Shown piece after piece: positions 16,128 through 25,755 of a DNA stretch of 64,000 nucleotides. The DNA is taken from contig CAMNEE010000001.1 of the NCBI GenBank assembly GCA_946536225.1, positions 558,001-622,000 of the forward strand, in the 5' to 3' direction. The stretch is from UBA6985 sp946536225 (lineage in GTDB: Bacteria; Bacillota_I; Bacilli_A; RF39; UBA660). Below the pieces are notes generated by a model. It searched no databases. It had not been told where the DNA came from and was given only the letters and a program-made list of their open reading frames with translations. The position numbers were made by a program, and so were the translations under genes. The first letter of the stretch is position 1; each line of letters starts with the position of its first letter.

Positions 16128-17180
16128 TTAGTAACTTGTATCCACTAATCTTAATACTCTTAAATCATCTTTATATTCTATAATATTTCCTGATTTATCT
16201 GTTATCTTAGGTCTAAGAGGATCTTTAGGATCGTATGATTTAACATAAGCAATTGTAGAATCAGTTAATATTACTTTATCCCCTTCCTTATATAGAGGAA
16301 TATCATATAGTATAAACTTAGTCCAAAAAGGATTTAAGTATCCAATAGATACATATTTATTAATCTTTGATACCACTTCTTTAAATGGTTCATTTTTATC
16401 TTTAATAGCACCTTCTATAAGCAACATATCATATGTATCTGCAACACTTATTAAAGATGCTACGTATGAAGAAAAACCATAATCAAGTAGCTTTGCTCCA
16501 AGAGGAGATGATGGATTATTATAGTATTCATTTGAAAGTAAGATGTTTTCTCTTACATTTTCATCTATATCAAATTCATCAAGCAAAATGTATGCATATA
16601 AAGTATTAACTCTATCATTATATTTATAGAAGTCTTCTGCTTTTATATTAGGAAACTTTTCTTTATCCCAAAAGTTCATGTGTTCTCTAGTCTTCTTAAA
16701 ATATTCTTCATTCTTACAACGTTTACCATATTTAGATAACATACATGATAAAGCAAGTTCACTTATATCTATTTGTTTATCTTTAGGAGCATTAACGTTA
16801 TAAAGAGTTGCAACTCTTGTTGCAAATATTGTCATATTAACAATATGATCATATAAATCATACTCTTTAGAAGTATATTTAGATAAGTCTATATTAAAAC
16901 TTATATTATGATAGATTCTTTCAAACAATGTAGAAATATATTTAAGTAATTCAATATTATTATCTTTAATAGCATTTTTTATGTATTCTTTAAAGTTTCC
17001 ATTGAAAGTTTCATTAGAATTACTTATTAAGATATCTATTTCACTATAATCGTTTTTAATAATAGTATTTATTATATTTTTACTAATAAGTGTACCCTTA
17101 GAAAAAAGGTCTCCTTCATATGTTTTAATTTCTTCATTTAATTCCATCCCTGGATATAAATACTTAGTACTAATTTTCAT
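16128..17180 (-). CDS. HD-GYP-like protein with lost metal ligands
   Basis: The layout is that of an HD-GYP c-di-GMP phosphodiesterase. An N-terminal L-Y-P-G-M...G-x-x-x-x-x-G-T-x-I module (about residues 1-55) precedes an all-helical domain (about 105-255). In the HD motif the HD pair is replaced: ALLHDIGK-type residues read LSKYGK near 148-153. The H-x-x-x-x-D-G-x-G-Y-P region reads NEYYNNPSSPLGA, while the later V-A-D-x-Y-D (ISVADTYDML) is kept. This suggests a non-catalytic nucleotide-sensing or scaffold protein derived from an HD-GYP enzyme. A C-terminal beta-domain (about 290-350) follows. It is transcribed alone. Confidence 0.7.
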   Translation of the reverse strand: MKISTKYLYPGMELNEEIKTYEGDLFSKGTLISKNIINTIIKNDYSEIDILISNSNETFNGNFKEYIKNAIKDNNIELLKYISTLFERIYHNISFNIDLSKYTSKEYDLYDHIVNMTIFATRVATLYNVNAPKDKQIDISELALSCMLSKYGKRCKNEEYFKKTREHMNFWDKEKFPNIKAEDFYKYNDRVNTLYAYILLDEFDIDENVRENILLSNEYYNNPSSPLGAKLLDYGFSSYVASLISVADTYDMLLIEGAIKDKNEPFKEVVSKINKYVSIGYLNPFWTKFILYDIPLYKEGDKVILTDSTIAYVKSYDPKDPLRPKITDKSGNIIEYKDDLRVLRLVDTSY

Positions 17181-17271
17181 AAAAACACATCCTATTTATA
17201 TTATACAAAATATGCAAATATATTATTTAATTTAGATTTTAATTAATTATTAATTTACATATATTATCCAT

Positions 17272-17300
17272 AAAAAAAGAAATATAATCTATATTTCTTT
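17272..17300 (-). terminator. Intrinsic terminator of the ruvAB operon
   Basis: An AT-rich stem (about 17276-17287 with 17289-17300) and a 7-base U-run lie right after the ruvB stop codon. Confidence 0.75.
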
Positions 17301-17302
17301 AA

Positions 17303-18304
17303 TTAAAACAATCTACCTTCTGTAATACCCATATGTTGATAGGCTTTTTCAGTTACTACTCTTCCACGAGGAGTACGTTTAATAAAACCTTCTTGCATAA
17401 GAAAAGGTTCTACAACATCTTCAAGAGTAGATATTTCTTCACCAATTGCACTTGAAATAGTTTCAACACCAACTGGACCTCCATTAAATTTTTCAATTAA
17501 TGCAGTTAAGTATTCAATATCTATTTGGTCTAAACCATAGTTATCTACTTTTAATCTATCAAGAGCTTTTTTAGTTAAATCAAAACTAATTTCATTATCT
17601 CCATCAACTAAAGCAAAGTCTCTTACTCTTTTAAATAATCTATTAGCAATTCTTGGTGTTTTTCTTGAGCGTTTAGCAAGTTCCATGGCTGCATCATCAT
17701 TAATAGGCATTTCTAGGACTCTACTAGTTCTTTTTACAATTGATTGTAATTCTTCATCTGTATAGTAATTAAGTTTATTAACAATACCAAATCTATCTCT
17801 TAGAGGACTTGATACATCTCCAGCACGAGTAGTTGCCCCGACTAATGTGAAAGGTGGTAAATCAATTTTAATTGATCTAGAACTTCCTTCACCTCCTACA
17901 ACAATATCAAGTTCAAAGTCTTCCATGGCAGGATATAACATTTCTTCTATGAACTTAGGTAATCTATGTATTTCATCAATAAATAATACATCACCTGGTT
18001 CAAGAGTTGAAAGAACTGCTGCTAAATCCCCTGACTTTTCTATTGAAGGACCTGATGCAGTTTTAAACTTAGCTCCAAGTTCATTTGCAATAATATGAGC
18101 AAGAGTTGTTTTACCAAGTCCAGGAGGACCATATAGTAAAACATGATCAAGAGGTTCATCTCTTAATTTTGCTGCTTCAATGAAGACATGTAAGTTATTT
18201 TTAACTTCATCTTGACCTACGTATTCATCTAGAGTCTGAGGTCTAATAAATTGATCACTTTCAAAATCTTCTGATAGTTTTTCATTATCAATTATTCTCT
18301 CCAT
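17303..18304 (-). CDS. ruvB: Holliday junction branch-migration helicase RuvB
   Basis: The hexameric AAA+ motor that, with RuvA, drives branch migration of Holliday junctions. The protein (333 residues) has Walker A GPPGLGKTTLA, Walker B DEIHR and sensor 1 GATTRAG. The arginine-finger region (SPLRDRFG) and the C-terminal winged-helix TPRGRVVTEKAY are also present. It follows ruvA by eight bases and ends the operon. Confidence 0.97.
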   Translation of the reverse strand: MERIIDNEKLSEDFESDQFIRPQTLDEYVGQDEVKNNLHVFIEAAKLRDEPLDHVLLYGPPGLGKTTLAHIIANELGAKFKTASGPSIEKSGDLAAVLSTLEPGDVLFIDEIHRLPKFIEEMLYPAMEDFELDIVVGGEGSSRSIKIDLPPFTLVGATTRAGDVSSPLRDRFGIVNKLNYYTDEELQSIVKRTSRVLEMPINDDAAMELAKRSRKTPRIANRLFKRVRDFALVDGDNEISFDLTKKALDRLKVDNYGLDQIDIEYLTALIEKFNGGPVGVETISSAIGEEISTLEDVVEPFLMQEGFIKRTPRGRVVTEKAYQHMGITEGRLF

Positions 18305-18312
18305 ATTTTCTC

Positions 18313-18864
18313 CTATTTAAGCATTTGTTTTAAAGCGTCTTTAATTTGTTCTTCAAGACTCTTTGAATAATCTATATTAGGTAATACTTTCTTAATCTCA
18401 GGTTTCTTATAACCAAGATTTAATAATACTTCAACAAGTTCACCAGAATCTACAATATCACCTGAACTAGTTGGAGCAAGTTTTCCTTTTAAATCAAGTA
18501 TTATTTGTCTTGCTAACTTATCTCCTACTTTAGGAAATTTAGTTAAATATAAAACATTTTCTCTATCAATAGCATCAATTATTCCATCTACAGAACCAGT
18601 TGCAAACATTGGTAGAGCTATTCTTGGACCTAATCCTTTTACATTTATAAGTCTTAAGAATAATTCTTTTTCATCTTTATTTTTAAAACCAAATAAGGCT
18701 TGTCCATTTTCAGTTATTTGATGATATATATATACTTTAGTTTCTTTTCCTTCTTCAAAAGCATATGGATTAGGTACAAAAATGTCATATCCAATCCCAT
18801 TATTATCAACTACTATTCCACTTGCAGTAACTTCAGTTATTGTTCCAATTATGTAGTTAAACAT
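18313..18864 (-). CDS. ruvA: Holliday junction DNA-binding protein RuvA
   Basis: Binds four-way junctions as a tetramer and loads RuvB. The OB-fold opens MFNYIIGTI and continues with GIGYDIFVPNPYAF; two helix-hairpin-helix segments (LINVKGLGPRIAL and LTKFPKVGDKLARQIILDLKGKL) follow. The C-terminal RuvB-binding domain completes 183 residues. I use the ATG at 18864, with AGGAG nine bases upstream; the earlier ATG abuts that site. Confidence 0.95.
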   Translation of the reverse strand: MFNYIIGTITEVTASGIVVDNNGIGYDIFVPNPYAFEEGKETKVYIYHQITENGQALFGFKNKDEKELFLRLINVKGLGPRIALPMFATGSVDGIIDAIDRENVLYLTKFPKVGDKLARQIILDLKGKLAPTSSGDIVDSGELVEVLLNLGYKKPEIKKVLPNIDYSKSLEEQIKDALKQMLK

Positions 18865-18937
18865 ATTTATCATCTCCTAGTTAATTATAGCATACCAAAC
18901 ATACTTTCGTATATATAAATGTATTGTTTAGATAAAT

Positions 18938-18965
18938 AAAAAAATAGTATTACTACTATTTTTTA
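18938..18965 (-). terminator. Intrinsic terminator after the 117-residue unknown gene
   Basis: An AT-rich stem with an ATAGTA core followed by a U-run; the stop codon is in the stem. Confidence 0.65.
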
Positions 18966-19309
18966 AATAAGAGTCTTTTAATACCTTCTATAGGACTTTC
19001 TTTTACAATTAAAACATTTGGATTACACTCTGCTACTATCTTTTCAAGTGTTTCTTTAGATACCTTTTTTTGATTAATAGAAATAGGAGTTTTCTCAACA
19101 ATAATTATATCTCCTTCATCGTTTAGACGAGATAAATCTCGATACTCTGTACCCGTAAAAATGTCATAATAATAAAGTCCATCTTTTCTAGCAAATATAA
19201 ATCTATTAAGTTTATCATAATAAGTTCTATAATGGTCATATGATAAAAATTTAATACTTGTTACTTTTCCAAGACGTGCAAGATATAAGTCCTTAGTTGA
19301 ATATTTCAT
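18956..19309 (-). CDS. Hypothetical protein, 117 residues, with a DGxYYDIxTGxxY motif
   Basis: Not recognised. It shares the DGLYYYDIFTGTEY-type motif and the basic C-terminal end (KRLLFKK) with the protein at 4655-4981. The beginning resembles a small beta-barrel, and a C-terminal helix follows. It has its own terminator, with ruvAB on one side and a membrane protein on the other. The pairing with another family member in the window hints at a lineage-specific family. Confidence 0.6.
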   Translation of the reverse strand: MKYSTKDLYLARLGKVTSIKFLSYDHYRTYYDKLNRFIFARKDGLYYYDIFTGTEYRDLSRLNDEGDIIIVEKTPISINQKKVSKETLEKIVAECNPNVLIVKESPIEGIKRLLFKK

Positions 19310-19337
19310 TTTACCACCCTAAAACAATTATAACATA

Positions 19338-19363
19338 TAAAAACTCGATTCGATATCGAGTTT
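19338..19363 (-). terminator. Intrinsic terminator after the 160-residue membrane-protein gene
   Basis: A 9-bp stem (19341-19349 with 19355-19363) containing the stop codon, followed by a U-rich run. Confidence 0.75.
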
Positions 19364-19841
19364 ATTTTTTTACTATTTCAAGTTTAATAGTATAGTCTTT
19401 AACACCATAAGGTTTTTTAGGGTAAAAGATTACTCTAGTTTCAACTGTATCATAATCAGAAAAATAATATTCTAATGCTTCTTGATCATCACTGTTATAT
19501 CTAATTAGATTATCTATATTTACTTTAATACCTATATCTTTAAATTTATCTAGGTATTCTTTTCTATAGTTATCACCATTCTTACCACAATCATTCCAGT
19601 AAAAACCTTCGTAGAATTCTGTTCCTAATGTAAAAAGTTTGTGATCTTTTGCAGTAGTTGTTGTAGTAGTTGTTATTGTAGTAGCTGCTGTAGTCTCTTT
19701 ATTATCAGTTTTAGTTGTTTCTTTATCTTTTGATAACATAAATACAGCAAAGAAACTTGATACTAATACTATAAGTATTATTACAAAGAATATTAAAATT
19801 TTAATTCCTTTATTTAATTCATCTATTTTTTCATCATTCAT
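19362..19841 (-). CDS. Small membrane-anchored protein with a Thr-rich linker
   Basis: Not recognised. From the ATG with GGTGAT just upstream it has a short cytosolic N-terminus and one membrane helix (about residues 12-34). A threonine-rich low-complexity linker (about 48-65) leads to an external domain of about 90 residues with two Cys-containing turns. The Thr-rich spacer is typical of exported domains anchored at the membrane face. It may be a surface-exposed or secreted-domain protein. No homology is apparent. Confidence 0.6.
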   Translation of the reverse strand: MNDEKIDELNKGIKILIFFVIILIVLVSSFFAVFMLSKDKETTKTDNKETTAATTITTTTTTTAKDHKLFTLGTEFYEGFYWNDCGKNGDNYRKEYLDKFKDIGIKVNIDNLIRYNSDDQEALEYYFSDYDTVETRVIFYPKKPYGVKDYTIKLEIVKK

Positions 19842-19874
19842 CGCTATCACCAGTTTCATAATAACATAAAAATG

Positions 19875-19900
19875 AAAAAAGTGAGAAAAATCTCACTTTT
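19875..19900 (-). terminator. Intrinsic terminator of polC
   Basis: A 10-bp stem (about 19877-19886 with 19891-19900) followed by a U-rich run just past the stop codon. Confidence 0.8.
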
Positions 19901-22900
19901 AGAATAATGATAATTGATTTGATTCACTTAAGTTCTTGAAACATCCAAGTTCTTTTAATTTTTCCATAGCGCTTGTTGGACATTTACCACGATCATGTAA
20001 ATCTTCTTGTGATATAAATGGTGCTTTCTTACGTTCTTCAATAATCTTTAAAGCAACGTTTTCACCTAGACCATCAAGAGCACTGAAAGGAATAATTAAA
20101 CCTTTACCATCTTCAGTTATAAGGAACTTACGTGCATCACTTTTCTCAATATCGATATTTTCAAATCTAAATCCACGTGCACACATTTCTAGACAAATGT
20201 ATAACGTATCACGTTTTTCTTTATCTACATCACTTAAGTTTGGATCCATATCCATCTCATCAATTCTATCTCTTATTGCTTGTTCTCCACCTACCATGGA
20301 TGCAATATCAAATTTATCTTTACGAATTGAAAGGTATGCTGAATAATACCAAATTGGATGATGTACTTTAAACCATGCAATTCTAAATGCACTTGTTACA
20401 TATGCTGTTGCGTGTGCTTTTGGGAACATGTATTTAATCTTACTACATGATTCAATATACCAATCAGGAATATTATGTTCTTTCATGTAGGCTGCGTGTT
20501 CTTTCCAACCAGCAGGATCTTTACTTGCTTTACCTTTACGAACAAACTCCATGATTTTGAAGGCTTTACCAGCAGGAAGACCCCATTGTATAAGATTAAC
20601 CATGATGTCATCACGACAACCAATTACATTTTTAAATGGTACTTTTATGTCACCATTTTCATCAGGTGTACATAGGTCATGAGCATTACCTAACCATACA
20701 TCTGTACCATGAGATAAACCTGATATTTTTATAAGTTCTGCAAATGTTGTTGGTTTTGTTTCTTCAAGCATTCCAAGTAAGAATGATGTACCAAATTCAG
20801 GGATACCAAGAGTTCCTGTTGGGCAGTATTTACGTCCATCTTTTGTTAATCCTCTTAATTGATCAGGTTTAACGCCAAGAATCTCAGGACCTGTGAAAAT
20901 AGACATAGTATCTTTATCACCTAAATCAATTGTTGTAACATCCATGCCTGATAAATCTTGTAACATTCTTAGAACTGTTGGGTCATCGTGACCAAGTATA
21001 TCAAGTTTTAAAAGATCTGCTTCAATCTTATGATAATCGAAGTGTGTTGTTCTCCATTCAGCAGTTGGATCATCAGCAGGATATTGGAATGGTGTGAAAT
21101 CCCAGACATCTTTGTAACCTGGAACTACAACGATTCCACCTGGGTGTTGACCAGTTGTTCTTTTAACACCTGTACAACCAATTGCTTGACGTTCAATTTC
21201 AACATCTCTTATATTACATTTAATTAATTTTTTCTTCTTTAAGTCATCTTTAGAAGCTATTTTTATACCATATGTTTTTGCTTCATTTTGAAGATCGTTA
21301 AACATTTGATCTTCATAGAAACCTTGAACATAACCAAATGCTGTCTTATCTGCAACTGTACCTATTGTACCCGCACGATATACATTATCAGTACCAAATA
21401 GTACTTTTGTATAAGCATGGGCACTTGCTTGGTTATCTCCCGAGAAGTTAAGGTCTATATCAGGAACTTTCTCACCTGCAAAACCTAGGAAGGTTGCAAA
21501 TGGCATGTCATTTCCTTGATGAACCATCATTTCTCCACATTCAGGACACTTTTTATTAGGTAAGTCATATCCAGATGGATATGCTTCTGATAATGGATTA
21601 CCATCTTTATCAGTAAATTCATTATGGCAACACTTAGGGCAATAGTAATGAGCTGGAAGACCATTACACTCTGTAATACCCATCATTGATGCAACAAATG
21701 ATGAACCTACAGAACCACGGGAACCAACTAAATATCCATCGTCATTTGAGTGTTTAACCAGTTTTTGAGCTATAAGGTAGATAACGTCAAAACCTCCACC
21801 TATGATACCAGTTAATAATAACTTAGCTTTTTCTATAGCATCTTTTTCACTTAAGTCTGGTTCTTGAGACTTAACCTCTTCTGTTTTTAATTTTACTACT
21901 CCATCATATCCTGACATGATTACATCATGTAAGTAACTAGAGAACTTCTCTTGTTTTTCTTCTTCACTCATATCTGGATATTCACTATCCATATGAGCTT
22001 TAACTAAGTCAGTTATCTTATCTCCATAGAACTCTTGAGCAATACGCTCTTCTATGTTTCTTGGAAGTGGATCTCCATACATAGAATGTGCTTTGTCAAA
22101 TACTAAATCACGACATATTTCTTGAGAATGCTCAATAATTGGAGAGTAAGGTTTTTCAGGATAAACAATTACCTCTATTTCGTCCATCATATCAATAATC
22201 TTATTAGGGTTATCAATAACTATTTCTTTAACTAACTTTTTATCTTCTAAGAATGCAAACTCTTCTAACATTTCGCTCGTAGTTCTAAAGTATTGATTAG
22301 GTATATCACCATGAACGGTAGAACCAGTTGATGAGTATTTAGAAAGTAATTTATAAGTACCATCTGCAAAGTTAATTGTAAGAACACCAGCAATTTGTAA
22401 ACGTCTTAGAGAACTTTCTATTCTATACTTCTTATCATCATCAGACTTTAATACTTCTATTTCATCACTTGCTTTATCACCTTTAGGTGTTGCATATATA
22501 TCAAGAATAGTTGCAGCAGTAATAGGAATGTCTTTAAACGCAGTCATTGTGTAGATATATTTAAGTACTTTTATATCTGTTGGATTTAGTTCTACACCAT
22601 TCTTCTTAGCTTTTTCTATTGCATCAGCAATATTCTTTTTATTAGTATTATTTTTAGCTTTTGGTTTTAGACATCTTGCAAGAGGATGTCTACCTTTTCC
22701 AGGTACATTTTGATTAACTATAATCTCTCTTGATAAAGCATCTTCAGGATTTAGATTATGAACATCTCCTGTTGCAACAATCATCTTACCTACTTCTTTA
22801 GCACACTTAATAATCTTCTTAATTACTTTCTTTAAATGTGCTTCTGAATCTATATCGTGGCTTGAAATTAGAAAGCGATAATTATCTAAAGGTTGAACTT

Positions 22901-25652
22901 CTATATAGTCATAGAACTCCATTGCTTTCTTTAACTCTTCATCACTACGAGTAAGTGCAATATTAAATATTTCACCATTTAAGCATGCACTTCCAACAAG
23001 AATGTTTTCTCTTAACTCATTAACTAATCTTCTAGGTATTCTTGCATTCTTACTTAAGAAGTTTGTATTAGCAAAGGAAATAATCTTAAATAGACTCTTT
23101 AAGCCATCATGATTCTTAGCTATAAGTGTAATATGCTTTGTACCATCATATTCATTTGCTATGTTTTCTGTAAAACTTTCAGCAGGTATATTTTCATACA
23201 TTTGAAGGTGATCTTTATGACACCAGTCAAACTTCCATGAGTATCCATTTACTCCATATTCTTCAAATGGATTTTCTTTGTTAGTGTCACTATCCATCTG
23301 AATTTTTATATAATTCTTATAAGAAATAAGATCTTGTATATTCTTTAAATACTTAGGATTATTCTTTATAGAAATAGATTCTAATAAACCTAAGTCATTT
23401 AGTTCATTTAAAGTATTAATTCCTTTTATTTGCTTTAACATACTATTAAATATTAAAGCAGTATTTTCAGAGTCGACATCAGCACCATGGTGTTGTCCAA
23501 CATAGATATTAAATGTAATGTTATATTCTTGTAATCCATTTGTAATATCTATAGAAATATCATTAGAAGCTGGATGCAACTTTATAACACCAGTTGGGCT
23601 TACAACACTAAAATCTATATTATTTAATATTACTTCTAACTCTACTGAATCAGTTTTAGATGCTCTGAATGCATTAGATATAGAATATTTTTTCTTGAAT
23701 CCCTTTACTACAGTTTCAGTTGCTATATCTTTTACATCATTTTCTATAGATGTAACTTCTAGAATAGATACTCCATCTAGTTTAATATCCTCAAGTAAGG
23801 CACCAACTTCTTCAGGAATATCTACTAAAGTTACAGAAGAATCACTTTCTTCTTCATCTCCAGTGTCAGCTTCTCCTGTATCAATACCATAGTTTTTACC
23901 TAAAGCAGCAAGACTATGACGTTTTAAATCTAAATTAATTACTCTAGATAAATTAAGTGTATCAATAATAGGGTTTTTAAGTTCTCCTAAATTATATTTA
24001 TGATATGCCATATCAAGCATATTTTTATCGAATTTAGCATTGTGAGCAACAAGTGGTAAGTCTCCTATCCACTCTTTAAAACGTTTAGTAACATTTTCTT
24101 CGTTATCAGCATCTTTTACATCATCATCGGATATATCCGTTACTTTTGTTATTGCTTCATCAATATGATGACCTGGATTAATAAGTTCATCAAATCTATC
24201 AACTACTTCTCCATCTTTAATACGTACTCCACCTATTTCAATCATGGAGTCTCCAATACCAGGATTAAATCCTGTTGTTTCAGTATCGAATACAACAAAT
24301 TCAGTTTTATTTATATCTCTATCATCAGCATTGAAACAAACATTAAGGAAAGAATCAAACATATCAAGTTCTACACCATAAGCAGCTTTAAAAGGAACAT
24401 AGTTCTTCTTTTCTTCACGTAACTCATTATTCATTTCTTCAAGAGCTTTTACTCCTTCAATATTACCTGAGTCACTTAACTCTTTAATAGTTTCTTCATT
24501 AGCTTTTATTTTTTCATCAAATTCTTTTTTCTTACTTTTATTATATTTAGTTACTTTATCAAATACATGAGGGAATGCTTGGCAACAATCATGGTCAGTA
24601 ATAGCAACACCTCTGTGTCCCCATTTAATTGCTTGATCAACTAAATCTTCCTCATTGATAACTCCGTCCATTTGAGACATCATTGTATGTGCATGAAGTT
24701 CTACTCTTTTTTCATCGGCTTCATCAATTCTCTTAACAATTGGATTATCAATTGCTTCATATGTACGCATATTAAAAACAAGATCATGAGCATAAGCATC
24801 ATCTCTTACTTGACCTGTGAAGTGATACCAATTACCTTTTTTAAGTTCTTTACATACTTTCTCAAACTCATCTGAATCACTTGCAAAGTATTTTCCTAAT
24901 ATAGAAGATGAGTTATCAGATAGTTTAATATTTATTAAATAAAACTCTCCGCCTGTTTTCTTAGTTCTAACCATTCCTTCAAGATCTATTACATAAGCTT
25001 CTAAGTTAACAGCATTTTCTTCTTTAGTAAGAGTCTTAATTGGAACTACTCCTTCTCTTTGATACTCAATTTTTTTCTTTGGAGTCCATGATTTAGTAGT
25101 TGTTTGAGGAGATGCCATTACTTTAGGTAAAACAACATTATCAATAGTTTTCTTAATAGTCTTTTGAACTTCTTTTTCTGCTTCTTCATTTAAATTACAT
25201 TTAATCTTAAAACCAGTTACACCACATTCACTTAAAAGAGTTAATAGTCTTTTTTCTACCTTTTTGATATTAGTTTCTTCCATCTTAGAAGTAACATCTA
25301 TTGAAATATAGTTCCCATCAATGCTAATAGTATCTTTATTAATACCTGAGAGACTTACTAAGTCTCTAGTTACAAGATTAAAGAAGTATTTAAAATACTC
25401 TAAAACTAGTTCTTCATTTAAGGAACTATAATCTAATATAATATCTATAGATTTAACTGAGTCTACTCCTTCTTTACAAAGTTTTTTAAGACTTAAAATA
25501 GATGATAAAGGAATTAGTTCTGGTGCTTTAATCTTAATTGTCCAAGTAGATGTTTTCTTATGAACAGTACAAGATTCAAGGCTCGCATTTTCAAAAGAAA
25601 CAATATCATTAAATCCAATTTTTTTAAAAAATCTGATTAACTTCTCATCCAT
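19899..25652 (-). CDS. polC: DNA polymerase III alpha subunit, Gram-positive PolC type, oversized
   Basis: The replicative polymerase, with built-in 3'-5' proofreading. Order: N-terminal domains, OB-fold (about 215-300), PHP with VELHAHTMM (about 318) and the DEDDh exonuclease starting FVVFDTETTG (about 450). The palm has SRGSVGSSFVA and PDIDLNFSG, and the last catalytic Asp is in LKLDILGHDD. A C-terminal NQLSLF is a beta-clamp-binding motif. At 1917 residues it is about 480 longer than Bacillus PolC. The extra length lies in insertions: about 588-715 inside the exonuclease before QHHGADVD, about 740-835, about 994-1116 (winged-helix-like) and about 1208-1275. Catalytic motifs are intact and no frameshift is seen. 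A structured RNA with a terminator precedes it. Confidence 0.96.
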   Translation of the reverse strand: MDEKLIRFFKKIGFNDIVSFENASLESCTVHKKTSTWTIKIKAPELIPLSSILSLKKLCKEGVDSVKSIDIILDYSSLNEELVLEYFKYFFNLVTRDLVSLSGINKDTISIDGNYISIDVTSKMEETNIKKVEKRLLTLLSECGVTGFKIKCNLNEEAEKEVQKTIKKTIDNVVLPKVMASPQTTTKSWTPKKKIEYQREGVVPIKTLTKEENAVNLEAYVIDLEGMVRTKKTGGEFYLINIKLSDNSSSILGKYFASDSDEFEKVCKELKKGNWYHFTGQVRDDAYAHDLVFNMRTYEAIDNPIVKRIDEADEKRVELHAHTMMSQMDGVINEEDLVDQAIKWGHRGVAITDHDCCQAFPHVFDKVTKYNKSKKKEFDEKIKANEETIKELSDSGNIEGVKALEEMNNELREEKKNYVPFKAAYGVELDMFDSFLNVCFNADDRDINKTEFVVFDTETTGFNPGIGDSMIEIGGVRIKDGEVVDRFDELINPGHHIDEAITKVTDISDDDVKDADNEENVTKRFKEWIGDLPLVAHNAKFDKNMLDMAYHKYNLGELKNPIIDTLNLSRVINLDLKRHSLAALGKNYGIDTGEADTGDEEESDSSVTLVDIPEEVGALLEDIKLDGVSILEVTSIENDVKDIATETVVKGFKKKYSISNAFRASKTDSVELEVILNNIDFSVVSPTGVIKLHPASNDISIDITNGLQEYNITFNIYVGQHHGADVDSENTALIFNSMLKQIKGINTLNELNDLGLLESISIKNNPKYLKNIQDLISYKNYIKIQMDSDTNKENPFEEYGVNGYSWKFDWCHKDHLQMYENIPAESFTENIANEYDGTKHITLIAKNHDGLKSLFKIISFANTNFLSKNARIPRRLVNELRENILVGSACLNGEIFNIALTRSDEELKKAMEFYDYIEVQPLDNYRFLISSHDIDSEAHLKKVIKKIIKCAKEVGKMIVATGDVHNLNPEDALSREIIVNQNVPGKGRHPLARCLKPKAKNNTNKKNIADAIEKAKKNGVELNPTDIKVLKYIYTMTAFKDIPITAATILDIYATPKGDKASDEIEVLKSDDDKKYRIESSLRRLQIAGVLTINFADGTYKLLSKYSSTGSTVHGDIPNQYFRTTSEMLEEFAFLEDKKLVKEIVIDNPNKIIDMMDEIEVIVYPEKPYSPIIEHSQEICRDLVFDKAHSMYGDPLPRNIEERIAQEFYGDKITDLVKAHMDSEYPDMSEEEKQEKFSSYLHDVIMSGYDGVVKLKTEEVKSQEPDLSEKDAIEKAKLLLTGIIGGGFDVIYLIAQKLVKHSNDDGYLVGSRGSVGSSFVASMMGITECNGLPAHYYCPKCCHNEFTDKDGNPLSEAYPSGYDLPNKKCPECGEMMVHQGNDMPFATFLGFAGEKVPDIDLNFSGDNQASAHAYTKVLFGTDNVYRAGTIGTVADKTAFGYVQGFYEDQMFNDLQNEAKTYGIKIASKDDLKKKKLIKCNIRDVEIERQAIGCTGVKRTTGQHPGGIVVVPGYKDVWDFTPFQYPADDPTAEWRTTHFDYHKIEADLLKLDILGHDDPTVLRMLQDLSGMDVTTIDLGDKDTMSIFTGPEILGVKPDQLRGLTKDGRKYCPTGTLGIPEFGTSFLLGMLEETKPTTFAELIKISGLSHGTDVWLGNAHDLCTPDENGDIKVPFKNVIGCRDDIMVNLIQWGLPAGKAFKIMEFVRKGKASKDPAGWKEHAAYMKEHNIPDWYIESCSKIKYMFPKAHATAYVTSAFRIAWFKVHHPIWYYSAYLSIRKDKFDIASMVGGEQAIRDRIDEMDMDPNLSDVDKEKRDTLYICLEMCARGFRFENIDIEKSDARKFLITEDGKGLIIPFSALDGLGENVALKIIEERKKAPFISQEDLHDRGKCPTSAMEKLKELGCFKNLSESNQLSLF

Positions 25653-25731
25653 TTTTCATCTTCCATTTCCTATATAACATTCTATCAAATATTTGTTCGT
25701 TTTAATAGAAAAAGTTTATATTTTTGAGCAC

Positions 25732-25755
25732 AAAAAAACTAGAGCTAAACTCTAG
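25732..25755 (-). terminator. Intrinsic terminator ending the pre-polC RNA
   Basis: A perfect 6-bp stem CTAGAG/CTCTAG (25739-25744 with 25750-25755), 5-base loop and seven U. It lies 80 bases upstream of polC. Confidence 0.8.

Noticed and set aside
19899..25652. PolC extra length as a frameshift, fusion or assembly artefact
   Set aside because: One open frame runs from N-terminal domains to the clamp motif in the right order, and added parts are between domains without disturbed motifs.
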